A stretch of DNA of 64,000 nt from Mesorhizobium sp. AR07 (GTDB lineage: Bacteria; Pseudomonadota; Alphaproteobacteria; Rhizobiales; Rhizobiaceae): contig NZ_CP080528.1 in the NCBI RefSeq assembly GCF_024746815.1, positions 496,001-560,000 of the forward strand. Reading direction: 5' to 3'. The notes under the pieces were generated by a model. That model was not told where the DNA came from and did no database searches. It worked only from the letters and a program-made list of their open reading frames with translations. The translations under genes and the position numbers were made by a program. Below are positions 36,113 to 45,783 of this stretch, one piece after another (position 1 is the stretch's first letter; each line of letters begins with the position of its first letter).

Positions 36113-37518
36113 GAGCTATGCTGCAATTTGGGTGACGAGGCTGATCAAGCGGCGCTCTGCGGCTTCAGTTCAATGACCTCGATTCCATCCTGGAACGTTG
36201 CACCTGCGATGAGTTTAGGCAACTGATTTTGTCCTTTCAGTCGTCGCCACGTCCTGGCCGCGGCCATGACCAGCTTGAAGACCATCAGCCTGGCGGTTTT
36301 CGAGGAGAGTGAGCCCTTGGTACGCACCGTGCGATGGCGAACGGTCGCAAAGACGCTCTCGATGGGATTGGACGTTCGCAGATGATCCCAATGTTCGGCG
36401 GGGAAATCGTAGAACGCCAGCAAGGCATTCTGATCTTTGGTCAGGCAGTCGACCGCCTTGCCGTATTTCGCATCATATTTCTCGACAAAGACGGCAATCG
36501 CCGTCTCGGCTGAGGCTCGGTTCGGGGCGGAAAAGATTTCGCGCAAGTCCGTCTTCATGGCGGCCTGCACCGATTTCGGCACCTTGTTGAGCACGTTGGC
36601 TGTCTTGTGCACCCAGCATCGCTGGTGCTTGGTGCCGGGAAGGAGCTCATCGAGCGCTTTCCAGAAGCCAAGCGCGCCGTCGCCGACGGCAAGATCGGGC
36701 GCGATCTGCAGGCCACGACGCTTGACGTCGACCAGCAGCTCGCGCCAGCTCTGTGCGCTCTCACGAATGCCGGTCTGGAAGCCGAGCAGCTCTTTCTTGC
36801 CCTCGGGCGTGGCGCCGATCAGGACCAGCATGCATTCGGCATGATCTTCCATCCGGGCCTGCAGGTAGACCCCGTCCGCCCACACATACACATAGCGGCG
36901 CGCCGAAAGATCGCGCTTTTGCCAACGATCGTATTCGATGCCCCACTCCGCCGTCAGTCGCGTGATCACCGAGGGTGAGAGGTTCGGCGCCTCCTTGCCC
37001 AACAGAGCTGCCAGAGCTTCCTGAAAGTCGCCCGTCGAAATGCCGCGCAGATAGAGAACGGGAAGAAGCGCATCCAGACTTCGTGTCCGACGCGCCCATT
37101 TCGGCAGGATCGATGAGGAAAAACGGATGCGCTCCGCTTCACCGTTCGCGCCGCGATCCCGGACCTTCACCCGGCTGACGGGCACCGCCCCGATCCCCGT
37201 CTGGATGCTCCGCTCCGGCCCGTGACCGTGCCGGACCAGCCGGTCACGTCCGTCCGGAAGCTTGAGATCCCGCATCTCGGCAAGAAACGCTTCGGCCTCC
37301 ATCTCGATTCTCGATCGCCTGCGCCAGCAATTTGCGCGCGCCGGTGCGAAGCACATCCGTCAGGGGATCATCGATTTCGTCGGGCTGACGAAGGCGAACA
37401 ATGTTGATAGTCTCGTTCATGGCGTATCGCTCTCCTTGAGAGGTTCTGGCAGGCTTCATCACCCGCCTCGATACGCCGCCCTTCTCAAACCGTCATCACC
37501 CAGTTTCAGCCATAGCTC
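36113..37518 (-). mobile_element. IS256-family insertion sequence in a cytochrome c peroxidase gene
   Basis: Element of 1406 bp. Terminal inverted repeats of about 26 bp begin GAGCTATGCTGCAATTTGGG at the left end and, read inward on the minus strand, GAGCTATGGCTGAAACTGGG at the right. A 9-bp target duplication CTGCGTAAT flanks it at 36104-36112 and 37519-37527. The clean duplication and the otherwise intact host gene show a recent insertion. Confidence 0.93.
36145..37420 (-). pseudogene. IS256-family transposase, frame broken by a 7-bp duplication
   Basis: Mutator/IS256-type transposase. The body (403 codons, 36145-37356) has FSSSILPKWARRTRSLDALL, YVYVWADGVYLQARMEDHAE (first Asp), GDGALGFWKALDELLPG (second Asp), QRCWVHKTANVLNKVPKS and RTSNPIESVFATVRHRT (Glu). 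The natural start MNETINIVRLRQPDEIDDPL at 37420 is in another frame. The sequence ATCGAGA is repeated in tandem (minus strand; plus tctcgat at 37302-37308 and 37309-37315). Removing one copy joins the frames as LAQAIEMEAEAFLAEM. The copy is therefore probably inactive unless it initiates internally. Confidence 0.88.
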
Positions 37519-37527
37519 CTGCGTAAT

Positions 37528-38227
37528 AGGCCTCCCCGCCAACGTTGATGCCGGCATGGCAGGACGAGCAGCCTTTCTCCATGAAAAGCGCCAGGCCCTG
37601 TTTCTGTTCCGAAGTCATGGCGGCGTCATCGCCCTTGAGGAAAGCATCGAAGGGGGCCGGTGTTACCAGTGTCGCCTCAAAGGCTTCAACTGCCTTGGCT
37701 AAGTTGTCGAAGGTGACGCGATCGGCCTCGCCCGGGAAAGCTGCATTGAACCATCCCACGTATTGCGGCATCGACTTGAGCGTCGCGATGACTTGACCCG
37801 GTGTGTTGGCCATTTCGACACCGGCTTGGATCGGTCCCTTGGCCTGAGCCTTCAGGTCTTCGGCGCGACCATCCCAGAACTGAGCGATGTTGAAGACAGC
37901 GTTCAGCACCGTCGGCGCGTTGCGAGGTCCCTTCTGCCAACCATGGCCGATCGAGGTTTCAAGATTGTCGTCGCCCCCGGTGGCCAGGTTGTGGCACGAG
38001 TTGCACGACAAAACGCCTGACGCCGAGACACGCGGATCGAAGAACAATGCCTTGCCGAGGGCGATCTTTTCCGGTGTGATCGGGTTGTTGTCGACTGCCG
38101 GCGTGGTGGATGGCAAAGCCTTGAAAGTGCCCAGTGCCGTTTCTCTGAGGTCGGCGGGGATCGGTTCGGCAGCAAAAGCGGTGGCTGCCGGCAAGGCGAC
38201 AGCCATCGTAGTGAATAGCATTTTCAT
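37528..38227 (-). pseudogene. Di-haem cytochrome c peroxidase, 5' part
   Basis: Periplasmic peroxidase that reduces H2O2 with electrons from cytochrome c. The N-terminus MKMLFTTMAVALPAATAFA is a signal peptide, and CGGAGATC precedes this ATG. The first haem site is SCNSCHNLATGG and the second is KGCSSCHAGINVGGEAYYAG, where the IS256 element interrupts. Motifs KIALGKALFFDPRVSASGVL and RNAPTVLNAVFNIAQFWDGR are family-typical. The rest is at 35760-36103. Confidence 0.9.
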
Positions 38228-38818
38228 AAATGATCTCCGAGAGTTGTGCACGGAAGCCATTGTGGGATATGCGGTTCGTGAACGCCCTGCGCTAGATCAA
38301 CGGCGGGAGAGGACCGGGCCTGACGGCCAGACTTTTATTGGGCCTGTGATCGAATGGCGGAAGCCGCCACCAAGCCTGTGTCCATCGCTGCGACCGCGGA
38401 TCCCATACGTGGCCGGCGCCGTCGCAATTTGCTCGCGCTGACGGCCTGGTTGGTTCCTTGGGGCGTGGCGACGATCACCATGACAATGCCAAGGCGGAAA
38501 GCATCATTGGAGACCATGAAGGTCGGAGCCGTGTATCCGATGACGTACGAAACCTTCAGCGGCGCGAAACACCTTCGGCTTTTTCATTTTGCAAAATTCA
38601 AATGGAGGGGATCGGGAATCAAAGCAAACTCCGACCCAGTTGCGGGACAGCCCAACACCGAGCGGATCAACGTGCATGATGGTGGGATGCGGCGCTATAG
38701 ACCTCGATGCTGGGATGAGCATCGCAATATCCTGTCGAGACAATTGTTGCGTTCAGCGGCAACCCCCACTATGAAGCGACGCTTCGCCGACTATGTTTCA
38801 AGCCGCCCGGAGAATTTC
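38228..38818. other. Region between peroxidase gene and mucR, no gene called
   Basis: About 590 bases containing divergent promoters. An in-frame extension upstream of mucR reaches 38354 but shows no similarity to MucR proteins, which are about 145-160 residues, so it is treated as non-coding or a relic. MucR proteins often autoregulate at AT-rich sites; a patch near 38580-38620 (tttttcattttgcaaaattc) is a candidate. Confidence 0.4.
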
Positions 38819-39289
38819 ATGACAGAAGAAACCGACAAGAACATCGACAGCCTCATCGAGCTCACCGCCGATGTGGTCTCAGCCTATGTCTCCAACAATC
38901 CGGTTCCGGTAGGGGACCTCCCTGCTCTGATCGCCCAAGTGCATGCGGCTCTGAATGGCACGGCCGGAAGCGTCTCCGCAGAAGAGCCGGCGGTCCTTAA
39001 GCCTGCAGTCCCGATCAAGAAGTCAGTGACACCGGACTACATGATCTCCCTTGAGGACGGGAAGAAATTCAAATCGCTAAAGCGCCATCTGTCGACCCAC
39101 TACGGGCTGACGCCGGACGAATATCGCGCCAAATGGGGCCTGCCGGCGGATTATCCCATGGTCGCGCCGAATTACGCCGCGGCGCGCTCGGCCTTGGCCA
39201 AGACGATGGGGCTCGGCCGCAAACCGAAGGAGCCGGAAACGCCGGCGCCGGGGCCGGCGAAACGGACCCGCAAGAAGGTTGCGGCTTAA
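38819..39289 (+). CDS. MucR/Ros-family transcriptional regulator without zinc cysteines
   Basis: 156-residue regulator of the Ros/MucR family, which controls exopolysaccharide, motility and symbiosis genes. The N-terminal half (IDSLIELTADVVSAYVSNNP) matches the oligomerisation region and the C-terminal half carries the DNA-binding segment SLEDGKKFKSLKRHLSTHYG, then LTPDEYRAKWGLPADYPMVA. The two cysteines that bind zinc in Ros are replaced (YMISLEDG), as in several Mesorhizobium homologues that fold without metal. GGAG lies 6 bases before the ATG. Confidence 0.92.
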   Translation: MTEETDKNIDSLIELTADVVSAYVSNNPVPVGDLPALIAQVHAALNGTAGSVSAEEPAVLKPAVPIKKSVTPDYMISLEDGKKFKSLKRHLSTHYGLTPDEYRAKWGLPADYPMVAPNYAAARSALAKTMGLGRKPKEPETPAPGPAKRTRKKVAA

Positions 39290-39535
39290 TTTCGGCAACC
39301 GAGATTCGTTCTGGACCGCGCTGCTGCCATTGGCATGATCTGCGCGGACTATGAAAGGGCGGGGGAGCAACCCCATCTTTGCAGACAGCCTGGTTTCAGG
39401 AATTCGCGACGGTTTGCAGCAAACTGTTGACCGATTCTCCGGTCAAGCCATGTTCTCGCCCACTCTTGTCGAGCGGGTCAGCCCATCCGGGACGTGCCGG
39501 GCTGCTTCCGGCTCTTGCTGGACGCAGCCGAAAAA

Positions 39536-39748
39536 TCAGCCAGCTTTGCTGAGGCTGCCAGCGGATGACTTGCCAGTGCGGCGGTCCTGTTCAATCTCAT
39601 AGTTGATCTTCTGCCCTTCATTGAGGGTTGAGAGGCCCGCGCGCTCGACAGCGGAAATGTGGACGAAAACATCCTGACCGCCATTGTCGGGCTGGATAAA
39701 TCCAAATCCCTTGCTGCTGTTAAACCACTTCACTGTTCCGGTCGCCAT
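39536..39748 (-). CDS. Cold-shock domain protein (CspA family)
   Basis: 70-residue single-stranded nucleic-acid-binding protein. RNP-1 KGFGFIQP and RNP-2 VFVHIS are present in MATGTVKWFNSSKGFGFIQP... A nine-codon longer reading was rejected because the family starts at MATGTVKWF. It probably acts as an RNA chaperone. It stands alone. Confidence 0.95.
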   Translation of the reverse strand: MATGTVKWFNSSKGFGFIQPDNGGQDVFVHISAVERAGLSTLNEGQKINYEIEQDRRTGKSSAGSLSKAG

Positions 39749-40014
39749 ATGCGTATTCCTTTGTAACAATTGCAACGTGGGCAGGCCATTTGGCCAGTCC
39801 GTTTCATAGCCGAGACTTTAGGCAAAGCAAAAACGAAAAATTGCTAGGCCCGGCTCGATCTGCCGGTGGTGGCTCGCGCCACTGGGTCAACGGCCGGGTG
39901 GTTCACGTCGCCATTGCGCCTGCGACGCGCCTGAATCCCAGTATCATCTATATCACTGTCGCAGTGGACACTGCGATTGGCTTTGGTGTGTCCGTTGAGG
40001 CATAGAAATGCTTA

Positions 40015-40049
40015 CTATAACTCATATTTTAGGGAGAAATGAGCTATAG
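40015..40049 (+). promoter_or_regulatory. Inverted repeat upstream of fic
   Basis: CTATAACTCAT (40015-40025) and ATGAGCTATAG (40039-40049) form an 11-bp inverted repeat with one mismatch and 13 bases between. A further half-like site CTATCGCTCATG overlaps the fic start. It is a likely operator for autoregulation. Confidence 0.55.
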
Positions 40050-40067
40050 AAAGGCATTCTATCGCTC

Positions 40068-41161
40068 ATGACCTGGAACTGGCAACAACCCGACTGGCCG
40101 AATTTCCGTTACGATCCCGCTGCGTTAGAGCCGCTGGAGAAGGCATTTCTGCTGCGCGCAGGCGAACTGTTCGGTGGATTCCGCCATGTCAGTCCCAATG
40201 ATCGGGATACGCTGAGAATCGAATTGATTAGCGATGAAGCGCTGAAGACCTCGGAAATCGAAGGCGAGATCCTCAATCGTGACAGCGTGCAATCTTCGCT
40301 GCGCCAGCAACTGGGGCTCGACAACGTTCCTCCGCAAGAGTGCGGCATCGCCGAGATGATGGTCAATCTCTACCGGACCTCTGCCGACACCCTTACGCCG
40401 AAACTTTGTTGGGTTGGCACAAGATGGTCATCGCCGGGCACCGCAGCATCCAGGTGATAGGCGGTTACCGCACGCATGCGGAGCCGATGCAGGTCGTATC
40501 CGAGCGCATCGACAAGCCGAAGGTGCATTTCGAGGCGCCGCCCTCGGCACGCGCGGGCGCCGAAATGGACGCCTTCATCGCCTGGTTCAACGCGAGCGCG
40601 TCGGATCAGCGGCGCGCCTTGCCGGCACTGACACGCGCGGGGATCGCGCATCTGTATTTTGAGAGCATCCATCCTTTCGAGGACTGCAACGGGCGTATCG
40701 GTCGAGCGCTTTCGGAAAAGGCATTGGCGCAGAACCTCGGCGAGCCGAGCCTTATCGCGCTGGCGTACACGATCGAGCGGAACCGCAAGGCTTACTACGA
40801 CTCGCTGGAGCGCTCCAACAAGGAGAATGAGATCACCGATTGGCTGGTGTCTTTCGCGGAAACGATCCTCGAAGCGCAAAGCAATACGTTGAAGCGCATC
40901 GACTTCTATATCGATAAGGCGCGCCTTTTTGACCGGCTGCGCGGTAAGCTATCCCCCCGGCAGGAGAAAGCCGTCACCCGTATGTTCCGAGAGGGCATCG
41001 AGGGCTTCAAAGGCGGCCTTAGCGCCGATAACTATATCCATACGACGAAAGCGTCCCGAGCCACTGCTACACGTGACCTGCAAGACCTTGTCGAAAAGGG
41101 CGCGCTGGTGCGTACCGGCGAGCGTCGACACACGCGATACCATCTAAACCTGAAGCAATAG
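40068..41161 (+). pseudogene. Fic-domain protein, single frame break
   Basis: Fic proteins transfer AMP or related groups to target proteins. The N-terminal frame (40068-40457) has the DUF4172/Fic_N-type start MTWNWQQPDWPNFRYDPAAL and the inhibitory-type helix LKTSEIEGEILNRDSVQSSL. Near 40400 the frame must shift by one base to continue as ETLLGWHKMVIAGHRSIQVI and reach the catalytic motif HPFEDCNGRIGRAL. There the usual HPFxDGNGR glycine is cysteine. A winged-helix C-terminus follows (KASRATATRDLQDLVEKGAL). Apart from the break the 364-codon gene is complete to 41161. Confidence 0.82.
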
Positions 41162-41262
41162 TCGTCATGCGCTCGGAGTCTCGGTACGCGCATCAGCCCC
41201 TTCGAAGCCGTTCCAACTCGTCTTTCACGATCGCCTGAAACGCGCGGAGATGCTGCGAAGCC

Positions 41263-41789
41263 ATGATTATCGACGACGCTGACAAGGAGTCGCCGCCAGG
41301 CGTGACAGGCGAAATAGCGGTGCGGGCCCCAACGTCTCCTATGAATATTGGCGCGATCAACAAGCGACCCGAGAGGCGCGGCGTGACAGATGGTATCGCA
41401 GTGGCGATCTCGGTCACCGCGATGCCGACGGTTTTTTTGGGTCCGTGATCGCAAAAAGAACCTGATCATTTCCGGCGGAGAAAACATCTATCCGGCGGAA
41501 GTCGAGCGTGTGCTTAACGAGCACCCCGATGTCGCAGAATGCTCTGTCGTCGGCCGGCCGGATCCGCGCTGGGACGAAGTACCAGTCGCCTACGGGGATC
41601 AGGCGGGTGGGGGCTCGGATCGAAGCAGAAGCGCTGGCTGCCCATGTGCAGTCCCAGGTCGCCCGTTTCAAAGTCCCGCGCGAGTTTATTTTCACGAACG
41701 AATTGCCGCGAACGGCGTTCGGCAACATCCAGCACTCTATTCTGAAAGAGCGCGATGCGCGACCACGCCAGCAAAGTGGCAGCAATTGA
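41263..41789 (+). pseudogene. AMP-dependent acyl-CoA synthetase, C-terminal relic with three indels
   Basis: Pieces in different plus-strand frames add up to the last third of an acyl-CoA synthetase: IIDDADKESPPGVTGEIAVR, then NVSYEYWRDQQATRE in the next frame, then FFWVRDRKKNLIISGGENIY with PAEVERVLNEHPDVAECSVV, and finally RVGARIEAEALAAHVQSQVA and FKVPREFIFTNELPRTAFGN containing the lysine-proximal end. Breaks fall near 41320 (a C run), 41435 (a T run) and 41600 (a G run). The ATP-binding N-terminal two thirds are absent, so this is clearly a non-functional remnant. Confidence 0.85.
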
Positions 41790-42310
41790 AGAACGGGGCG
41801 TTGCGCGATGACTGGGTTTTTTTACGGCCACGGTGAACTTGCAATTCAAGGTGAATGCGGCTGTGGCGGTGCTACAAACCCGGCCTCGGCGAAAGGTTCG
41901 GAGGCTATCGCCTGTGTTTCTGTCGCGAATTTAGATTATGGACGCGCGGCGTAATATTTAGCGCGCTGCTCATGCCGCCCACCAATCGCCGTTCGGCCGA
42001 CGATCGCCTTTGCCAAATCTCGACCAGCTGCAGCCTGCGGTCGCCCGGCGGGATCAGCAAAGGGCGTCGCGCAAGGCCGCTTCGTCCTCGCATCCACCGA
42101 TATATGATTAATAGCCGCAATGTCTCAGCGTCCTGAGGATGGCGATTGCGGTTTCGTGGTCGCTCCGGACATTGAAGAAGGCACGCCGATAGGAAGTACG
42201 CAAAGAGCACTCCCGTCGCTGCCTTGTTTTGTTGGCTTTTTCAAAACGGCTAGGCGCTCTCTCTGTCGGCTTGAGTGCACGGCTCTGCGTTAGCAGCCCC
42301 GCGATCTTCT
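41790..42310. other. Region without a convincing gene
   Basis: About 520 bases between the synthetase relic and the truncated peptidase gene. No frame is convincing, and the missing 5' part of the peptidase gene is not here. Confidence 0.35.
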
Positions 42311-43074
42311 CGGGAGGTGTACACACATTGCCTCACGAGCCCCACCTATATTATAGGCCCAATAACGCCGTGCTCGTGGTAACCGGCGACGTCGAGCCGG
42401 AAACGGTGAAGGCGCTGGCCGAAAAGACTTATGGAAAGGTTTCGGCAGGTCCTGGTTTAACCCGCATCCGCCCGGTCGAGCCGGAGCAGAACACCAAGCG
42501 CACGGTGACGCTGACCGACGCGCGCGTTTCGGTGCCCCGCTTTTCCACGCAATGGGTGGTCCCGTCCTATCATACGGCCGAACCTGGCGAGGCCGAGGCG
42601 CTCGACCTCCTGGCCGATATCCTCGGGGGCGGCAACCGCAGCCGGCTCTACCAGCAGCTGTTTGTGAAGCAGGGCATTGCCGCCGAGGCCAGCGCCAATT
42701 TCCAGGGCACCATGCTGGATGCCACCAACTTCGCCATCTACGCCTCGCCGCGCGGCGATGCCAAGCTCGCCGATCTGGAAGCGGCGGCCAATGCCGAGGT
42801 CGCCCGCATCGTCAAGGACGGTGTTACCGATGACGAGCTGGGCAAGGCCAAGGACCGCCGTGTCCGCTCGGTGATCCTCGCCCGCGACAACCCCGCCTGC
42901 TTGGCCCACATATATGGCTCAACGCTTGCCACCGGCGGCAGCGTAAAAGATATCGAGGAATGGCCGGACCGCATCCGCAAGGTTACCGCCGATCAGGTCA
43001 AAGCGGTTGCCGCCCGCTATCTCGTGCCCGGCCATTCGACCACCGGCTATCTCTTGCCCAAGACGGAGAATTGA
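42311..43074 (+). pseudogene. M16 zinc peptidase, 5'-truncated
   Basis: C-terminal about 250 codons of an M16 (pitrilysin/insulinase) peptidase subunit: YYRPNNAVLVVTGDVEPETV, VPRFSTQWVVPSYHTAEPGE, DILGGGNRSRLYQQLFVKQG. The N-terminal domain with the HXXEH zinc site is missing, since upstream sequence is unrelated and begins the similarity abruptly at PHEPHLYYRPNN. It still reads through to a normal stop 4 bases before the next M16 gene, so the pair was once a two-subunit operon in which this was the catalytic partner. Confidence 0.8.
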
Positions 43075-43078
43075 TGTG

Positions 43079-44476
43079 ATGAGGAACCAACACCGTGCCG
43101 CCTTTGCTCAAGCGCTGCCTTTTCCGCTTTCAGCGGCAGAAGGTAGCGTCGCGTGCCTCGCCACCCCGCTGGCCATCCTTTTCATCGCCATTTTCTTCCT
43201 CATTCTGCCGGCGCTCACTGCTCATGCGGCGATGAACATCCAGGAGGTGAAATCTGAAAAGGGCATCAATGCCTGGCTGGTCGAGGACCATACGGTGCCG
43301 ATCGTGGCCATTCGCTTTGTCTTCGCCGGCGGCACCACGCAGGACCCGCTCGGCAAGGAGGGGCTCATTCATCTGATGACCCGCCTGTTCGACGAGGGCG
43401 CCGGCGATCTCGACAGCGAGGCCTTCCAGGTGAAGCTCGACAATGCCGGCGCCGAGATGAGCTTCGACGCGCAACGCGACGGCATCCATGGCTCGATGCG
43501 CATGCCTTCCCTGCGGAAGGACGCCGCTTTCGATCTGCTCAGGCTCGCGGTCAACAGGCCGCGCTTCGACCAGGAGCCGGTCGATCGCATCCGCGCCCAG
43601 GTGCTCTCCGGCATCATTGCCAATGAGCCCGACCCCGATGCGATCGCTCAGCGCAAATGGCTACGCGCGATCTACGGCACGCATCCTTATTCGAGGCCGG
43701 ACGAAGGGACCAAAGTGAGCCTCGCCGGCATAACGCCGGCCGATCTCGGCGCCTTCCACAAGGCTATTTTCGCTCGCGACGGGCTCCATGTTGTCGTGGT
43801 CGGCGACATTGACGCGAAGAGGCTGAGTGAAAAGCTCGACCAGCTGTTCGGCGATTTGTACGAGAAGCAGACGCTCTCCCCCGTTGTCGATGTCGCCGCG
43901 AAACTCGGACAGCAGGTCGAGGTGAACTACGAGCTTCCGCAGACCTCGCTGCGATTGGCTTTTCCTGGCGTCGGACGCAGCGAGCCGGATTTCTTCGCCG
44001 CGCTGCTGATGAACGATATCCTCGGCGGCTCGCCCTTCACGTCGCGCCTGTGGGAGGAGGTGCGGGAAAAGCGCGGCCTTGCCTATGGGGTCGGCTCTTA
44101 TCTGGCCGGTTACGAGCATTCTCATGCGCTGCTGGTTACGACGGCGACACGCTCGGACCGCGCCGCCGAGACGCTGAGCATCGTGCGTCAGGTGGTGAAG
44201 GATATGGCGGAAAAGGGGCCGACCGAGGCCGAGCTCGAGGCGAGCAAGAAGCATCTGATCGGCGCCTATGCCATCAGCTATCTGGATACCTCCAGCTCGA
44301 TTGCAGCCACGCTCGTCGGATTGCAGCTCGACAATCTCGGCACCGACTACATCCAGCGCCGTTCCGCCCTCATCGATCAGGTGACGCTCGACCAGGTCAA
44401 GGCAGCGGCGAAGAAGCTGCTTTCGGCCGAGCCCGCCATTATGGTCGTTGGCCCGCCGCTGGGGGGCAAAGGATGA
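43079..44476 (+). CDS. M16-family peptidase-like protein (non-catalytic subunit)
   Basis: 465-residue protein with an N-terminal signal or membrane stretch (LAILFIAIFFLILPALTAHA) and two M16 domains. The position of the zinc motif reads HLMTRLFDEGAGDLDS instead of HFLEH, so this is the non-catalytic partner type. Other family features are IRFVFAGGTTQDPLGKEGLI, ILGGSPFTSRLWEEVREKRG (substrate-binding R/Y region) and GLAYGVGSYLAGYEHSHALL. It is probably periplasmic. Its catalytic partner upstream is truncated, so its function may be lost although this gene is intact. Confidence 0.85.
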   Translation: MRNQHRAAFAQALPFPLSAAEGSVACLATPLAILFIAIFFLILPALTAHAAMNIQEVKSEKGINAWLVEDHTVPIVAIRFVFAGGTTQDPLGKEGLIHLMTRLFDEGAGDLDSEAFQVKLDNAGAEMSFDAQRDGIHGSMRMPSLRKDAAFDLLRLAVNRPRFDQEPVDRIRAQVLSGIIANEPDPDAIAQRKWLRAIYGTHPYSRPDEGTKVSLAGITPADLGAFHKAIFARDGLHVVVVGDIDAKRLSEKLDQLFGDLYEKQTLSPVVDVAAKLGQQVEVNYELPQTSLRLAFPGVGRSEPDFFAALLMNDILGGSPFTSRLWEEVREKRGLAYGVGSYLAGYEHSHALLVTTATRSDRAAETLSIVRQVVKDMAEKGPTEAELEASKKHLIGAYAISYLDTSSSIAATLVGLQLDNLGTDYIQRRSALIDQVTLDQVKAAAKKLLSAEPAIMVVGPPLGGKG

Positions 44477-44709
44477 ATACAGGAGCCCGTTTCGACTTCC
44501 CTCTCCCTTTTGATCTTTTTCAAGGGGAGTGTGGCCCAGTTCGGCTGGCTGGTAGGGTTTTTTAAAAGCCCGCCGAGCGGTTTGGGGGGGGCCTTACGAG
44601 CATTTGCCGGTTCAGGCGGCCTACTCGCCTGATTGTGGCCGCTCCTCCTCACGTCAGCATCTCTTCGGTCGGTTAGAGAGCGGGACCGTGGCCCGCAGAC
44701 TGGGCGTAC

Positions 44710-44755
44710 AGAGCTGGCTCGGCAAAATTGAACAGGGGGTTAAGTGGAATTTCTG
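44710..44755. repeat. IS3-type element end forming the 5' flank of the group II intron
   Basis: The sequence AGAGCTGGCTCGGCAAAATT continuing to GAACAGG and AAGTGGAAT matches, in the same order, the inward-read right end of the IS3-family copy at 49408-50636 (AGAGCTGGC, TTGAACAGG, AAGTGGAAT). It is thus a fragment of a related IS in inverted orientation, ending exactly where the intron starts. Confidence 0.6.
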
Positions 44756-45113
44756 GTGCGCCAGGAGAAGCTGGCGTGATCCAGCCGGTGGAAGTCCGGC
44801 CCAGGTAAGGAGTAGCGTCCGCCTGGTAGCGAGTGTTGCGTGAGCCCGCCGGCGACGGCGGCCGCGAAGCGTACACAGCAATCGTGAGGGGTAGGTTATT
44901 GAGCCGCGATATCCACAATGTCGCAGAGGCCGAGACGGTCAGAAACGTCGAAGGCGAAATGTGCGGGGCCGCTATGCGAGGCCTTGACGCTCTGCCGCGG
45001 TCGAAGATCCTATCACGCACGAACGGATTGCGTCGGAACCTGGGATATCTCGCGTCTGACCGAAGGTGGGAAACCGCCTCGGCCCGCATCGGGAAGGTGA
45101 GGAGCCGGAGCCG

Positions 45114-45756
45114 ATGATGCACGGTCGCGAGAAGTCGGATCCCGCCATAGTAGTGAAGAAGCCGACGAACAAGGCCGGGTCACCGGCGGCGGAGACGGTG
45201 GAGCGAAGGGCGGGGGCCAAGGGGAATGCGGAACAGCACCGCACACTCCGGACACAGGGACGGGAGAGTGTGGCACATGGGTTGGACCGCATACGGCAAG
45301 TGGCAAGGCACAACAAGGAGACGAAGTTCACTGCCCTTTTGCACCATGTCAGCATTAACCAGATGCGGGAAGCCTTCTACGCCCTCAAACGGAAAGCTGC
45401 TCCGGGAGTAGACGGAGTGACATGGCAAACTACGAAGCCGATCTCGAAAGCAACCTCGCCGATCTCTATGATCGGGTTCACCGAGGGGGACCGTATCACC
45501 CGCTTCCATCCCGCCGGCAGTACATACCAAAGGCGGATGGGCGACGACGGCCTCTCGCGGTGGTAGCTCTGGAAGACAAAATTGTCCAAAGGGCGACGCT
45601 GGAGGTGCTGAATGCGGTCTATGAGGAAGATTTCCTCGGGTTCTCGTATGGGTTCCGACCTGGACGTAGCCAGCACGATGCGCTGGACGCCCTTGTAGTT
45701 GGGATTGGCAAACGGAAAGTGAACTGGGTTCTTGACGCCGACATCCGGTCATTCTT
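45114..45756 (+). pseudogene. Group II intron reverse transcriptase/maturase, N-terminal part
   Basis: The N-terminal RT domains: HGLDRIRQVARHNKETKFTA, FYALKRKAAPGVDGVTW, then a one-base frame change near 45425 and onward YEADLESNLADLYDRVHRGG, YIPKADGRRRPLAVVALEDK (RT1/2), EVLNAVYEEDFLGFSYGFRP and VNWVLDADIRSF, which stops inside RT domain 3/4 where the recombinase element enters. The remainder is at 48496-49387. Confidence 0.85.
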
Positions 45757-45783
45757 GGATCCATTGTCATAATACCCCCTGGT

